Source of the DNA: Liolophura sinensis
Lineage: Eukaryota > Mollusca > Polyplacophora > Chitonida > Chitonidae
Reading direction: 5' to 3'
DNA length: 64,000 nt
NCBI RefSeq assembly: GCF_032854445.1
Contig: NC_088297.1
Span: 21,897,127 to 21,961,126 of the forward strand
Made by a program: the position numbers and the translations under genes. The notes under the pieces are model-generated. The model did no database searches. It had not been told where the DNA came from and saw only the letters and a program-made list of their open reading frames with translations. Shown piece after piece: positions 10,436 through 20,601 of this stretch (positions are counted from its first letter, which is position 1; each line of letters starts with the position of its first letter).

Positions 10436-11554
10436 CTGTGAGGTTGAAAATAAAAATCTTCTGTTAAAATAGACATTCGCGTTCCAGCCGTCAACCAAAA
10501 TATGAGTTACAATCTATAATTGTTCCTAAACACCTATCAACACAAACCACCAAAATAACTAAGTAAGTGTACAACGTAAGAAATCAGGAAAGATTCATGG
10601 AAAGAAAAGCAGCCAGCAGTCTCCGATGATGATGTAAAGAATGATGCAAGGAATGATGCATGAGTCATGTGGCATACGGTAACTAAATATAGCAATTGTC
10701 CACTTTGTGATAAAAGCAAGTTTAAAACAAGATACAACAGAGCTGCTAACAAATCTAATACACTGTAACAAAAGATACTCAGTAACAAAAAGATTGCCTC
10801 AATGATATAGGGACAAACTTGCTCCAATTCAGTGAACTTGGAGAGTTGTCAATTTGATTGCACTTCTAGTCATGGCTGCTTACAGTGCTGTCTGCCAGCA
10901 AGCATATAGAGTCGAGTACAAGACACGGAGTTAATAGGACTGAAAAAGAGATTACTGAAACAAACCGTAAACGTTATGGCAACAAAATATTTTAAGTACA
11001 TCTAGACCAATGACCTCTAATAGGTTGCATTTAACATCCCTGGATTTCTTATGTATTTGCACGGGCTGTCAATGCTCTGGTTTTAGTCTCTGTGTTGTAC
11101 GTCTTTTCTTATATACAGGAAACAAGGTGATTCCTCATTCACATTTCCAGGAACAAAATCTGCGATGACCCAATTTCCCAATTTGTTTATAACAGTATTC
11201 TCTAACTGGGTTGGATTCCGTGCTTTTATCACAAAATGCACAATAGGTTACGTGTGGCGCCTGATTACAAGCTGTATGTCCTATTCCAACCCATAGTTGC
11301 AGGCGAGCCGGCCACTAACTGTTACACAAACTGTTAGCAGCAATATCAAATTTTAATTCCAACAAATTTCAATTAGATAAACCATTAAAATAAATGTAAT
11401 CAAAGAGGGTAAACCGCAAAGACATGTGATGCAAATTGGTTAAAGGATTTTGAATATGATGTTAAATCATGTGATGTTTCGTATTCCTGCTGCACTGAAT
11501 TGTGTATTTACTGTCCATGACAAAGGCCTACAAAAAACAAATATTTTCACTTAC

Positions 11555-11640
11555 CTGCAGGGCAATCAGAAGACATTTTCTCCACCTTTTCGTCAATCTG
11601 TTTTAAGTATTTCAGAGTGTCAGCAAATCCAGATGAAACA
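11555..11640 (-). CDS. Proline/cysteine-rich protein, exon 2
   Basis: Acceptor TTTTTCTTGCTTCTAG and donor GCAG|GTAAGTG, both strong. The 86 bases read VSSGFADTLKYLKQIDEKVE then KMSSDCPA: a short, probably helical linker followed by one cysteine. The phases at both ends (one base in, one base out) match exons 1 and 3 exactly, which is the main support for the gene model. Confidence 0.72.
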
Positions 11641-11761
11641 CTAGAAGCAAGAAAAATAAATGACTCAAAAAAGACTGGGGCAAAGACAGTAAAACCTGAG
11701 CAGCGACGAGTGTGTGCATGTTGTCAAATGTACAGACTTAACTGGTGGAATTTGATCTTTT

Positions 11762-11850
11762 GTAAATTTTACGTTAGGGTTTTCTTTCAACTGTTCGTGT
11801 AAATTTACGTCAGGCTTTTCTTCCAAACGTTCATGTAAATAGTGTAAATA
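11762..11850. repeat. Two tandem cores of the dispersed repeat
   Basis: AATTTTACGTTAGGGTTTTC ... GTTCGTGTAAAT and then AATTTACGTCAGGCTTTTC ... GTTCATGTAAAT. Both resemble the core of the dispersed repeat at 8620-8670. It lies in the intron between exons 1 and 2 of the minus-strand gene. Confidence 0.5.
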
Positions 11851-12764
11851 GTTAAAAAGCAGGCACTAATACATCCCTCTCTACACCAGTCACCCACTGG
11901 AACCCAGAATTAGAAATAAAACTTGCATTTGGAAAATATTCATCTCCCAACATCCTCTGACAGTTTGAGCAGTCAGAATGAAAAGCTAAATTTACCACTG
12001 AACAAAAAAGCCATAATGTTGTTAAAAAGGGGCGAAACTGGTCAAAAGTCCAAGTCATGTAATACGTTTGAGTTCAGTACAATGATGGACCATGTTGAAA
12101 AAAAGTCCACAAAACCTGAGAGACGTAACGTCTTTTGTAACCCGGCAGATACATCTCCAACAATAAATCTATACCGATAATAGATGGTAACTATTACTTG
12201 TATAAGTGATGCAGAGAAGTTGAAATTTTGTATTACTTTTGTCCCGTTTTGAAATTTGGAAGTTTTCCGGATTTTTGCTTTGAAAACGGTACATGGTATT
12301 GAATTGAGATTTAGTAACAGGCGTTCGAGAGTTCGAGTTTCAGTACGTCCTATTTATTTTATGCACAGTTATGCCCGTTTTGTCACGACTTGGATGCTTC
12401 TTCTTATCGAAAAGACATGTGGCTTCATCATGATGGATTATAGATGAAGTTCGATTTTTGCGCTGTTTAGTTCATTTTTAGCAAAATTATGGTCGTTTGG
12501 TTGCTTTGCTCGTTTTCCAGATCCTTCTACCGCCCAAGTCAACTGGTTATTCTGTATTGAAACTTGGCTCAAAGTTTCGGGCCATTTTATTTATGTTGAG
12601 CAAACGTATTAAAAACCAGATTGGACCAACTTATTCTCTTCTAGTGTATAAAAATATATATCTTTGATAATATGATTGTAAATTGAAGAAAAAAAATTGC
12701 CACCATTTGCTATCTAACTGTAAAGATCTGTGAACTGTAAAACAAAACGGGAGTATATACTTAC

Positions 12765-12929
12765 TCAGTGCAGATGTCACACTTTGGAAGTGGAGGAGGG
12801 GGACAAGTTGGTGGCCTTGGCTTTGGCTGTGGGTACCATGGGAACGGCCGGCGATATTTGCGATAGGTTCTCTCTGAGGAGTCTGGTCCAGATTCATTCG
12901 ATGCTGAATCTGCTGCTGTTGGTGGAACG
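12765..12929 (-). CDS. Proline/cysteine-rich protein, exon 1 of those seen
   Basis: The 165 bases between an acceptor (CACTGTCCGATTCAG) and a perfect donor (GA|GTAAGT) are open in one frame. They give a polar, low-complexity start (VPPTAADSASNESGPDSSER), then a basic proline-rich run (RPFPWYPQPKPRPP) and TCPPPPLPKCDICT. Together the four exons (about 190 residues) form a linker, a proline-rich hinge and cysteine-rich modules with two CPDNT motifs. The composition suggests a secreted or extracellular-matrix protein. The start codon and any signal peptide must lie further upstream and were not found. Exons are read on the minus strand with introns of about 1.1, 1.1 and 1.05 kb. Product unrecognised; existence of the gene is well supported by phase agreement. 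Confidence 0.7.
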
Positions 12930-12963
12930 CTGAATCGGACAGTGGAGTGAATAACAGATGATT

Positions 12964-13043
12964 CTTATTTATTTATCTATCCGATTGGTATTACACGCTG
13001 AATATTTCACTTATACGGTTGACGGAAATCGGGTTTCCGGGGA
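12964..13043 (-). mobile_element. SINE 3' fragment, degenerate
   Basis: Tail ATTTATTTATCTATCCGATT, then GGTATTACACGCTGAATATT and CACTTATACGG match the SINE 3' region in reverse, with a small internal deletion. Confidence 0.7.
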
Positions 13044-13135
13044 AAAACACAGATGATGAGTATCTCATACTACGCCAGCGCGTGTTTGGAATTCAAACAG
13101 AGAGTTTTCAAACAAGAGAAAATTTACGTGAATAG

Positions 13136-13258
13136 ATTTTTTTTTGTTTTTTTTTTAATAATACAATATTAAAAAAAACCAAAAAAAACCCCCCAAAAAA
13201 CAACAAACAAACAAAAAAAACAAAACAAAAAAAAAAACAAACAAAAAAAAAAACGCGA
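13136..13258. repeat. A-rich / CA-rich low-complexity tract
   Basis: Runs of T then A with AAAC and CCCCC interruptions. The Phe-rich ORF over it (13108-13371, minus) is a by-product. Confidence 0.9.
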
Positions 13259-13289
13259 GCACGGAGATTAAAACTAGAGTGACCGTGGG

Positions 13290-13345
13290 AATACAGTCTC
13301 TTGTCAATTTCCATTAGGTTTGACTTTAACCCATGTAAATGGTTA
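13290..13345. repeat. Dispersed repeat core fragment
   Basis: TCTTGTCAATTTCCATTAGG ... CCATGTAAATGG resembles the core of the dispersed repeat at 8620-8670 and 43165-43205. Confidence 0.4.
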
Positions 13346-13514
13346 AACAATGTGAAGGGACACGTCCACAAGCACCACCGCTAAAGCAGTTGCCGTTAAC
13401 ACAATTTCACTGCTTTAAAATTGTATAATAGCTATAATTGTTCACAAGATATGATAAAAAAAGTTGCACATAAATGGCAGCCAATTTTATCTTGAGACAC
13501 CTGGCGTCGAACCA

Positions 13515-13765
13515 ACCATTTATTAGTGTTTTACACCGCACTCAAGAATATTTCACATATACGTCGGCGGCCAGCATTACGGTGGAAGGCAACTGGTAGA
13601 GCCCGTGGGAAACCCACGACCATTCGCAGGTCGCTGCAGACCGCCCCTGCGAGGAGGCAAGCATGAGCAGGGCTTAAACACACCGCGACCGCGTTGGTTG
13701 GGGGGGCTCCTAAGTCAATGCGCCGCACTGGGGTGCTACAAGCCTAAGTCAGAGAGGCCCCGAAC
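13515..13765 (-). mobile_element. tRNA-derived SINE, near full length
   Basis: Reverse orientation: ATTAGTGTTTTACACCGCAC, ACGTCGGCGGCCAGCATTAC, ACCCACGACCATTCGCAGG, then a diverged head ending AGAGAGGCCCC. The paralogous segment starting at 1 retains the equivalent SINE end, so this SINE predates that duplication. Confidence 0.85.
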
Positions 13766-13984
13766 CAAGAAATGTTCAAGCTTCTTTCAGAGGTGAGAGG
13801 ATCCTAGAAAGGCAACTACAGAGTTAAGAGAATTTATTCGCCTTTTAATTTGTTTATTATAAATTATACATCTTTACTTGTATCTTCATGTTAACGAAGC
13901 CAAGTTGATCACATGTAAACTTGTCACACAGGTTACAAATACAACATTCTTTGAATAACTGTGCTAATTTGATTTTCTCTGTAG

Positions 13985-14125
13985 TCTGTTAGCAACCAGC
14001 GGATGGTCATGGATTCCCTGCGGGTTCTGCGCGGTTTTCTCCTACCATCATGCTGGTCGCCGGGTCGTGTAAGCAAAATATTCTTGAGTACGGTGTAAAA
14101 TACCAATCAAATAAATAAATATATT
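13985..14125 (+). mobile_element. SINE 3' fragment
   Basis: GTTAGCAACCAGCGGATGGT ... CTACCATCATGCTGGTCGCC ... AAATAAATAAATA. It lies within the 1.23-kb block specific to copy 2 of the paralogous segment. Confidence 0.85.
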
Positions 14126-15144
14126 CATTTATCTATTCGCTACCAAAATACCTAATTTATCAGTGACACGTAACATAATAAGATCTACTCATATATATGT
14201 CGAACGTCTATATTATCGCAAACTCAGTGATGTGCAGAATACCTTTTCCTAATTCATAATGTTAAAATCTTTAAATTTTTTCTACTAAAAAACTTATTGC
14301 TTATGGTGACGTGAAAATTATTCAAAGAGATGTGGCAGGGTGAAACAAACTCCATTACTGTCTGGTTGACTATATGTGGTTTTTATAACAGAATTTCCTA
14401 ACATCTGAAACCGCACTTGTAATCATACAGCCACAAGAGATAAAATAAATTTCATCTACTAACATTAAAATTATATTGTACTAAATTTTTTACTGATCCA
14501 TAGTGTAGAGCTGACGTCGTGGCGTATCAGCGATGAAAGGTTATTCAGATAGTGGTTGTGAGTCATTTTACAGATGTGAATATATAGGCGACCAATTAAA
14601 AGAAACAAATAATAAGCAAGCAGGTTATTTGAATAAGTTGTCTTACTGTAGGGAGCTGACGATCACTGTCAGTGCGATGATAACCTTAATTCCGATTTTC
14701 ATGGTTGCTATCTGGAAATAAGACAGAATATAATAAAGCAATTGTGTCATTTGTGGTTTTTTTTTGGTTTTACTTATTTTTCCATTTTCATCTTAAACAT
14801 AACAATTTGACATTCGATTTGACCTAGTGAAACATGGAAACATTGTTTGATAGTGTGCTTTGATAACAATTCCATGGCTGTTTTACTAAGGGGATACGGA
14901 GAAATCTCGAAATTCGTCTTTAGCTGCACGAGGGAGGTGAAACGGCTCCTACAGGTAATCGATCTCTCCAATTTAAGAATCTTGCGTGGAACAGACAGTC
15001 GTATATTAAATATTATGGACGTTCCAGGTCAATAATCGCAATGCGGCTCGCCGTGTATACATATCCGCCGCATCTGTCAAACCTAGAAGGGATCTAGGGA
15101 GTGGATATAGGCATTCGTATACCAGCAATCAGCCTCCCTGCGAG
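14126..15144. other. Remainder of the copy-2-specific block
   Basis: AT-rich. Short ORFs (14533-14721, 14847-15035) lack domains and splice context. Clear terminal repeats of a single inserted element were not found, so deletion from copy 1 is as likely as insertion here. Confidence 0.4.
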
Positions 15145-15736
15145 AAAACAATGCGCACTATCCTAGCATAAGTTCTATCGCACCGTGGTCATACTTCTGA
15201 AATTCAAAGTCTGAGGTGATGGCACTCTCCGTTTTAGTTCACTTTTGAATTAATTGCCTTTGCCCAAAGAATATTTCAACCAGTGAAACAGAGACAGTCA
15301 TGTAATGGCGGTATATTTTACTGGACAGTATTTTATTGGAACATAGGAGGTAACAAGTGTATCTGGGCTACCACTCGTGTGTGGTATTTTACAAATGGTC
15401 ACATTTAATCCGGCTTGTTAGTTTATCTCAGTTTACGGGTTAATTCTGATTGTTCATGAAAATACGTGCCCAGCTTCCGCTCGGTCCCTGACAAAATATG
15501 TTATCCCGATGTATCCCAACGCGAAATGCAAAAGGCCGTCGGAACTTTGGTGTACAGCGACATCTCGATTCACAATGGGTGAAAAATTTTTTCTGAACCA
15601 AAACAAACAAAGCTAAAAGCCAAAACTTATACTTACGCGTTGATTTCTATTAAGGACTAGCGTTTGTATACATCCCAAACATAATCAAAACATCTCCTGT
15701 TTTCGAAATATTATAAAGTATGTATGCGCGGTATTC

Positions 15737-16870
15737 ATGCTGATGTATACAGGCCCATATATAGACTATACATGTCCATGTAGAGACTATACATGTCCAT
15801 ATACAGGCTATGCATGTCCATATACACAGTATACATGTCCATATACAGTGTATGCATGTCCATATACAGGCTATACATGTCCATATACAGGCTATACATG
15901 TCCATATACAGGCTATGCATGTCCATATACACAGTATACATGTCCATATACAGAGTATACATGTCCATACACAGACTATACATGTCCATGTAGAGACTAT
16001 ACATGTCCATATACACAGTATACATGTCCATATACAGTGTATGCATGTCCATTTACAGAGTATACATGTCTATATACAGAGTATGCATGTCCATATACAG
16101 AGCATTTATGTCCATATACAGACTATACATGTCCATACACAGACTATACATGTCCATATACAGGCTATGCATGTCCATATACACAGTATACCTGTCCATA
16201 CACAGTGTATGCATGTCCATTTACAGAGTATACATGTCTATATACAGAGTATGCATGTCCATATACAGAGCATTTATGTCCATATACAGACTATACATGT
16301 CCATACACAGACTATACATGTCCATATACAGGCTATGCATGTCCATATACACAGTATACCTGTCCATACACAGTGTATGCATGTCCATTTACAGAGTATA
16401 CATATCCATTTACAGAGTATACGTCTATATACAGAGTATGCATGTCCATATACAGAGCATTTATGTCCATACACAGACTATACATGTCCATACACAGACT
16501 ATACATGTCCATATACAGGCTATGCATGTCCATATACACAGTATACCTGTCCATATACAGTGTATGCATGTCCATTTACAGGGTATACATATCCATATAC
16601 AGAGTATACATGTCCATACACAGACTATACATGTCCATATACAGACTATACATGTCCATATACATAGTATACATGTCCAGGTACAGACTACACATGTCCA
16701 TATATAGTGCATACATGCCCATATTCAGAGTATACATATCCATATACAAAGTATACATGTCTATATACAGAGTATACATGTCCATATACAGCGTGTGCAT
16801 GTCCATATACAGTGTATGCATGTCCATATACAAAGTAATATTGCCCATATGCAAATACATGTCCATATAC
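15737..16870. repeat. 21-bp satellite, main array
   Basis: About 54 copies of ATACATGTCCATATACAGAGT-type units (written with variants). Part of the array is homogenised into a 168-bp higher-order unit of eight monomers, seen for example from about 16040, 16208 and 16376. Because 21 is a multiple of three and the unit has no stop in several frames, long repetitive ORFs (up to 383 codons, 15737-16888) appear on both strands. They have no start context or domain, and I treat them as non-coding. Confidence 0.95.
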
Positions 16871-16985
16871 AGACATGGCCATATATAATGGAGGCATGTC
16901 TAAATTCAGAGAATACATGTCTGTATTCAGAGTATACATCTCCATGCACAGAGTATACATTTCCATATACGGACTATACATGTAC

Positions 16986-17156
16986 ATATATTTATTTTAT
17001 TTATTTGATTGGTGTTTCATGCAGTACTCAAGAATATTTTACTTATACGACGGCGGCCAGCATTATGGTGGGTGGAAACCGGGCACAGCCCTGGGGAAAC
17101 CCACGACCATCCGCATGTTGCTGGAAGACTTTCCCACATACGGCCGGAGAGGAATA
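16986..17156 (-). mobile_element. SINE inserted in the satellite
   Basis: Reverse SINE from the tail (TTTATTTGATTGGTGTTTCA) to CATACGGCCGGAGAGGA; the tRNA-like head is missing. ATACATGTACATA before it and ATACATGTAAATA after it form a 13-base target duplication with one difference, though satellite similarity weakens this. Confidence 0.88.
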
Positions 17157-17635
17157 CATGTAAATATACAGAGCATAGATGTCCATATACATACTATACA
17201 TGTCTATATACAGACTATACATGTCTATATACAGACTATACATGTCCATATACAGAGTGTAAATGTTCACATTTAGAGTATACATTCCACATACAGACTA
17301 TACATATCCATATATAGTGTATACGTGTCCAAATACAGAGTATACATGTCCATATACAGACTATACATATCCATATATAGTGTATACATGTCCATATACA
17401 CAGTATACATGCCCATTCAGTATACATGTCCATATATATGGTATACATGTCCATATACAGACTACACATGGTAATATAGAGTGTACATGTCCATATACAG
17501 AGTATACATGTCTATATACGGAGCATACATTTCGACATTCAGACTATACATGTCCACATACAGAGTATAATTGTCCATATGCAGAGTATAGATATCCATA
17601 TACATGGAATACATATCCATATACAGAACATGGGA
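17157..17635. repeat. 21-bp satellite, second part
   Basis: About 22 more diverged copies of the same unit, continuing the array after the SINE. It ends in a unique junction with (CACCGCGCC)3 at about 17669-17695. Confidence 0.93.
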
Positions 17636-17796
17636 TTGTAAAGCCAAAGGACGATGTCCCCTGGCCCACCGCGCCCACCGCGCCCACCGCGCCCAAGGCA
17701 CAAATAACAATTTGAAGGCCCATCAGACGACATTTTCGTTAGCACAGTACAACCACCATGCAGGGAAGACTGCTCTCGTGGCAGTTGGGGTTCCTA

Positions 17797-17972
17797 TTGG
17801 GCTATTGTCCGGCCGTATGTGGGAAGGTCTGGCTGTAACCTGCGGATGGTCCTGGGTTTCCCTCGGGCTCTGCCCGGTTTCCACCCACCATAATGCTGGC
17901 TCCCGTCGAATAAGTGGAATATTCTTGAGTACGGTGTAAAACACCAATCAAATAAATAAATAAATAAATAGT
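17797..17972 (+). mobile_element. SINE, 5'-truncated
   Basis: CCGGCCGTATGTGGGAAGGT, AACCTGCGGATGGTCCTGGG, CCACCCACCATAATGCTGGC, then ACACCAATCAAATAAATAAA. It abuts the left side of the virus-like element. Confidence 0.9.
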
Positions 17973-17984
17973 CGGCTATTGATG

Positions 17985-18915
17985 TTGTGGTCCCTACATT
18001 GGCCAGCCTCGTATAACCACAAGCTGTTTTCCCGAGAAGGTTCAGCAGACATGGCAGAACACTGCCGATAGTGGCAGGCAGCTCTGCAGCTGCTTTCCCA
18101 GGCGGCTTGCCAAGGGCTCGCCCGAGAGACTGGAGATGATTTTCACCTACCCTGTGAGACCGTCTCACTCGGTTGGCTTAGGAGGTGGCGCTGGAGAAGG
18201 CGCAGAGCCCCCAGATAGCGCTAACACCAATGTAGAGATCGTCATTCTCAGCGCCGTCAGGAGAGAGACAATAGTGATCCTTTTCTTCCGGAAGAGTATG
18301 CGGATGTGCTCTGCTAGTGCGGTATCGTCGTGTAGGATGCGATTTAAGGTCTCCCGTTTATTTGAGACCGCAGAGCCTGGCGTGTTGATGAGGCTGCCTC
18401 AAGGCGGGCCGTCTTCTCATAATCGAAGTTACGTAGCCGTTTCTGTGATACGGCGCTCGAGATTTCATCTTTTGCCTCCTCCAGTTTCCGTTTTTCCCTA
18501 ACGATGTCTTCGTGGAGGGTTGACAGCTTGGCGATGTTACTCGTGAGTTCGCCTCGGATAACCTGCAATGCCATGTTCACCCTCCAAATTTCTCGGAATT
18601 TCAGCGGTGTGTCGTTTCAAGGGCCTGCTCAATGTCGCTATTCGTGAGACTTGTTTCCATTTTGTCAACAGCATCAGAAGCACCTTTTGCTGTTTGGCTC
18701 AAATCCCTCAGTTCAAGGGTATTCACCGTGGCGGCCGCGGCACCCAGGTCATTGGCCTTTGAATGGTTGTTTCTGCTGCCACCGCGCTGGCCGGCTATTC
18801 TGGAAAGTGCCAAAGGCTTAACACTACGTCTGCTGACGATGTCCACATTTGAATAGGCCACGAGACACGGGCGATCTTGGTGATAGCAACGATGGCTTCC
18901 AGTGAACACGGTCAC
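17985..18915 (-). pseudogene. Virus-like membrane/coiled-coil protein remnant
   Basis: Read on the minus strand. About 18601-18800 encodes a helical stretch (for example LSQTAKGASDAVDKMETSLT). 18400-18580 encodes a charged coiled coil (HEDIVREKRKLEEAKDEISS). About 18210-18290 holds one hydrophobic segment (IVSLLTALRMTISTLVLAL), followed by a proline-rich linker (APPPKP), then a stop and a second hydrophobic helix (ATIGSVLPCLLNLLG) at about 18030-18090. Frame changes separate the pieces. The layout resembles a structural or membrane-associated virion protein; function unknown. Plus-strand ORFs over the same bases look like shadows. Confidence 0.5.
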
Positions 18916-20106
18916 AGGCTCAACCCCCTCAGAAGATTCCGCGAGCCTTTAGCTGTTAAAGGGGTACAGCGTTCAGTGGTCATCACAAATAAACCGAGCA
19001 AGATCGACCAGAACCAGCAACTCTTGGTTCGCTTCCTCAACCTCGGTCAATATGACGTCATTGTCCCCCGGTACCGCACGTCTGGCCTTTACGATCACGC
19101 TAAATTCATCTGAACCGAACCTCACCGTGGTCGATAACCTAGGACGCGCAATAGTCAAGAAGACCTCGATCAGAGTAGGCGAAAATGAAGACGTGTCTAT
19201 GGACGGCTAGGATGTGTTCCATTGCTACGGCGATCTATGGCTGACCAGAAGCGAACGGCAGAATGCGGCTTACTAAGACATCGGTAATGGAAACATGCTC
19301 AAACTTCACGTCAAAGCGGTAGACGCGAAGGGTAGTGATAGTGGAGACAAAGTCATTGCAAGGGCATATGGCAGCCTGTTCCACTTTCCACAGGATTTCG
19401 AGTTCCTGGAGAGCCATATGCCCTTCTATCAGTGCTTTGGCCGACCGACTCGAGCACAAAGTGATGTTCAACGATTACGGTCGGGCCCTGAAGATGGTGA
19501 AGCCGTCACTTACACCCCTGACACAAAATCAGTCTGGGGCTCGATACGGAGTTCGAACCTGAGCTGGCTAGACAGATCCGCAACCGGTTTGCCAGGGGCG
19601 TCTCCATACTATTTGATCGCGTTCTCCTACACCGGAAATTTATAAAAGACAAGTCGGACGGGCTGTGGAATATAAACCTGAATGTGCCAGCCAGATCGCT
19701 GAAGGGTGTCTTGATGCTGTTTGACACTCCTGCAGCAGGAACATGGTCTGAGTTCTTCTACAACCCAAAGTGGAGGTTGCAATACAGGGTGTCCCCAATC
19801 AGCTGTGCAGCGAGGGAATACGGGGATGTTAGCAGTGGGAAGAGGTCCGGAGGTTCTCCGCCAGCTCATCCATTAAGAAGTAGAATCCAGAGGTTGCCAG
19901 AGTCGTAAAAAGACTAAGGCCTAGCAGATGTGTCCCTAGAAGTGTTTTTAACGTCAAAGTCTATGGCTTGTGTTGAAGACAACTGATGACGACCAGCTGA
20001 ATGGCAGTGGGAGGCGCGCAGAGAATGCCAGCGACGGGATCTCTACGTGATCATGGACGCCCAGCTTGACATCGAAAATGGCAGGTTCCACAGCTCGCTG
20101 TATTGA
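18892..20106 (+). pseudogene. Capsid-like protein remnant
   Basis: An ATG at 18892 opens a frame including DQNQQLLVRF and continuing, with frame changes and stops (for example the TAG near 19208), through 19295-19500 (FHFPQDFEFLESHMPFYQ) and about 19550-19790 (LWNINLNVPARSLKGVLMLF, then FFYNPK). It ends near 20104-20106 after VIMDAQLD. The full span corresponds to about 400 residues. It resembles an ORF I have seen beside packaging ATPases in invertebrate virus-like elements. The capsid role is inferred from that context and from the apparent beta-rich character; it is unproven. Minus-strand ORFs over the region are probably shadows. Confidence 0.5.
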
Positions 20107-20600
20107 TTACCCCAAGGACGCCGGCAGCGCAGTTATCTGTGGGCAGACGGGATGCGGAAAACTGTCTTCATCTTCGATCTCCTGGAAGGCCCCTACTGCG
20201 GTCATTTCGACCACATTATAATCTTCTGCCCCACGCTTCAGTATAACAAGACGTACAATTGTCGACAATGGATATGGTCTGACACCAAGGTCCATTGTTC
20301 CAAGCCAGATGAGCGGCTTCACGACAACCTCAGGGAGCTCTACAAGTTTTTCCAAGGGGAACCCACACTGTACATCGTTGGTGACTGCAGCGCCACCAAG
20401 GGGTAAACTAAGAAAAAGGACATACTCATTTTGCTGGCTTTCTCAGGCCGACATGCGGACCATGGCGTGTGGGTCCTCACTCCGTCCTCAAGTACCTGCG
20501 CAAACAGACGCTTTGGGTTGCCTCTGTCACTGCAAAGATCGGGATTTATTTAAAAACTGTCTAACCGCCTTCCTGCCCCAGCTGAATTTGCCTATGATTG
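20103..20600 (+). pseudogene. FtsK/HerA-type DNA-packaging ATPase remnant
   Basis: Contains a Walker A motif (VICGQTGCGK) at about 20130-20160, then FDLLEGPY and IIIFCPT, and a Walker B-like segment (TLYIVGDCSA) at about 20367-20396. ATPases of this class power genome packaging into capsids. Breaks: a one-base frame change at an A run inside the P-loop (about 20157-20161), an in-frame TAA at 20404-20406, and more frame changes near 20480 and 20510. A downstream LLAFSGRHADHGVWVLT is typical of the sensor region of this family. It starts at the 3' end of the capsid-like gene, as in a virus operon. ATPase assignment is firm. Confidence 0.75.
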
Positions 20601-20601
20601 T

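Larger units (their letters stand above)
13741..15735. repeat. Paralogous segment, copy 2
   Basis: Matches 1-660 in two blocks (13741-13913 and 15145-15640) around about 1.23 kb absent from copy 1. After 15640 it diverges, then enters the 21-bp satellite at about 15737. No supported gene. Confidence 0.8.

Noticed and set aside
10537..10827. Hydrophobic 96-codon minus-strand ORF
   Set aside because: Lies in an intron of the four-exon gene, with no splice context and a composition expected of AT-rich DNA.
13108..13371. Phe-rich minus-strand ORF
   Set aside because: Comes from an A-rich low-complexity tract.
15737..16888. A 383-codon ORF rich in Tyr, Thr, Cys and Pro
   Set aside because: It lies wholly in the 21-bp satellite, other frames on both strands are equally open, and there is no start context or domain.
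18136..18501. Plus-strand ORFs in the virus-like element (18136-18501, 18568-18762)
   Set aside because: The minus strand gives a coiled coil, TM segment and linker in order, so these are shadows.
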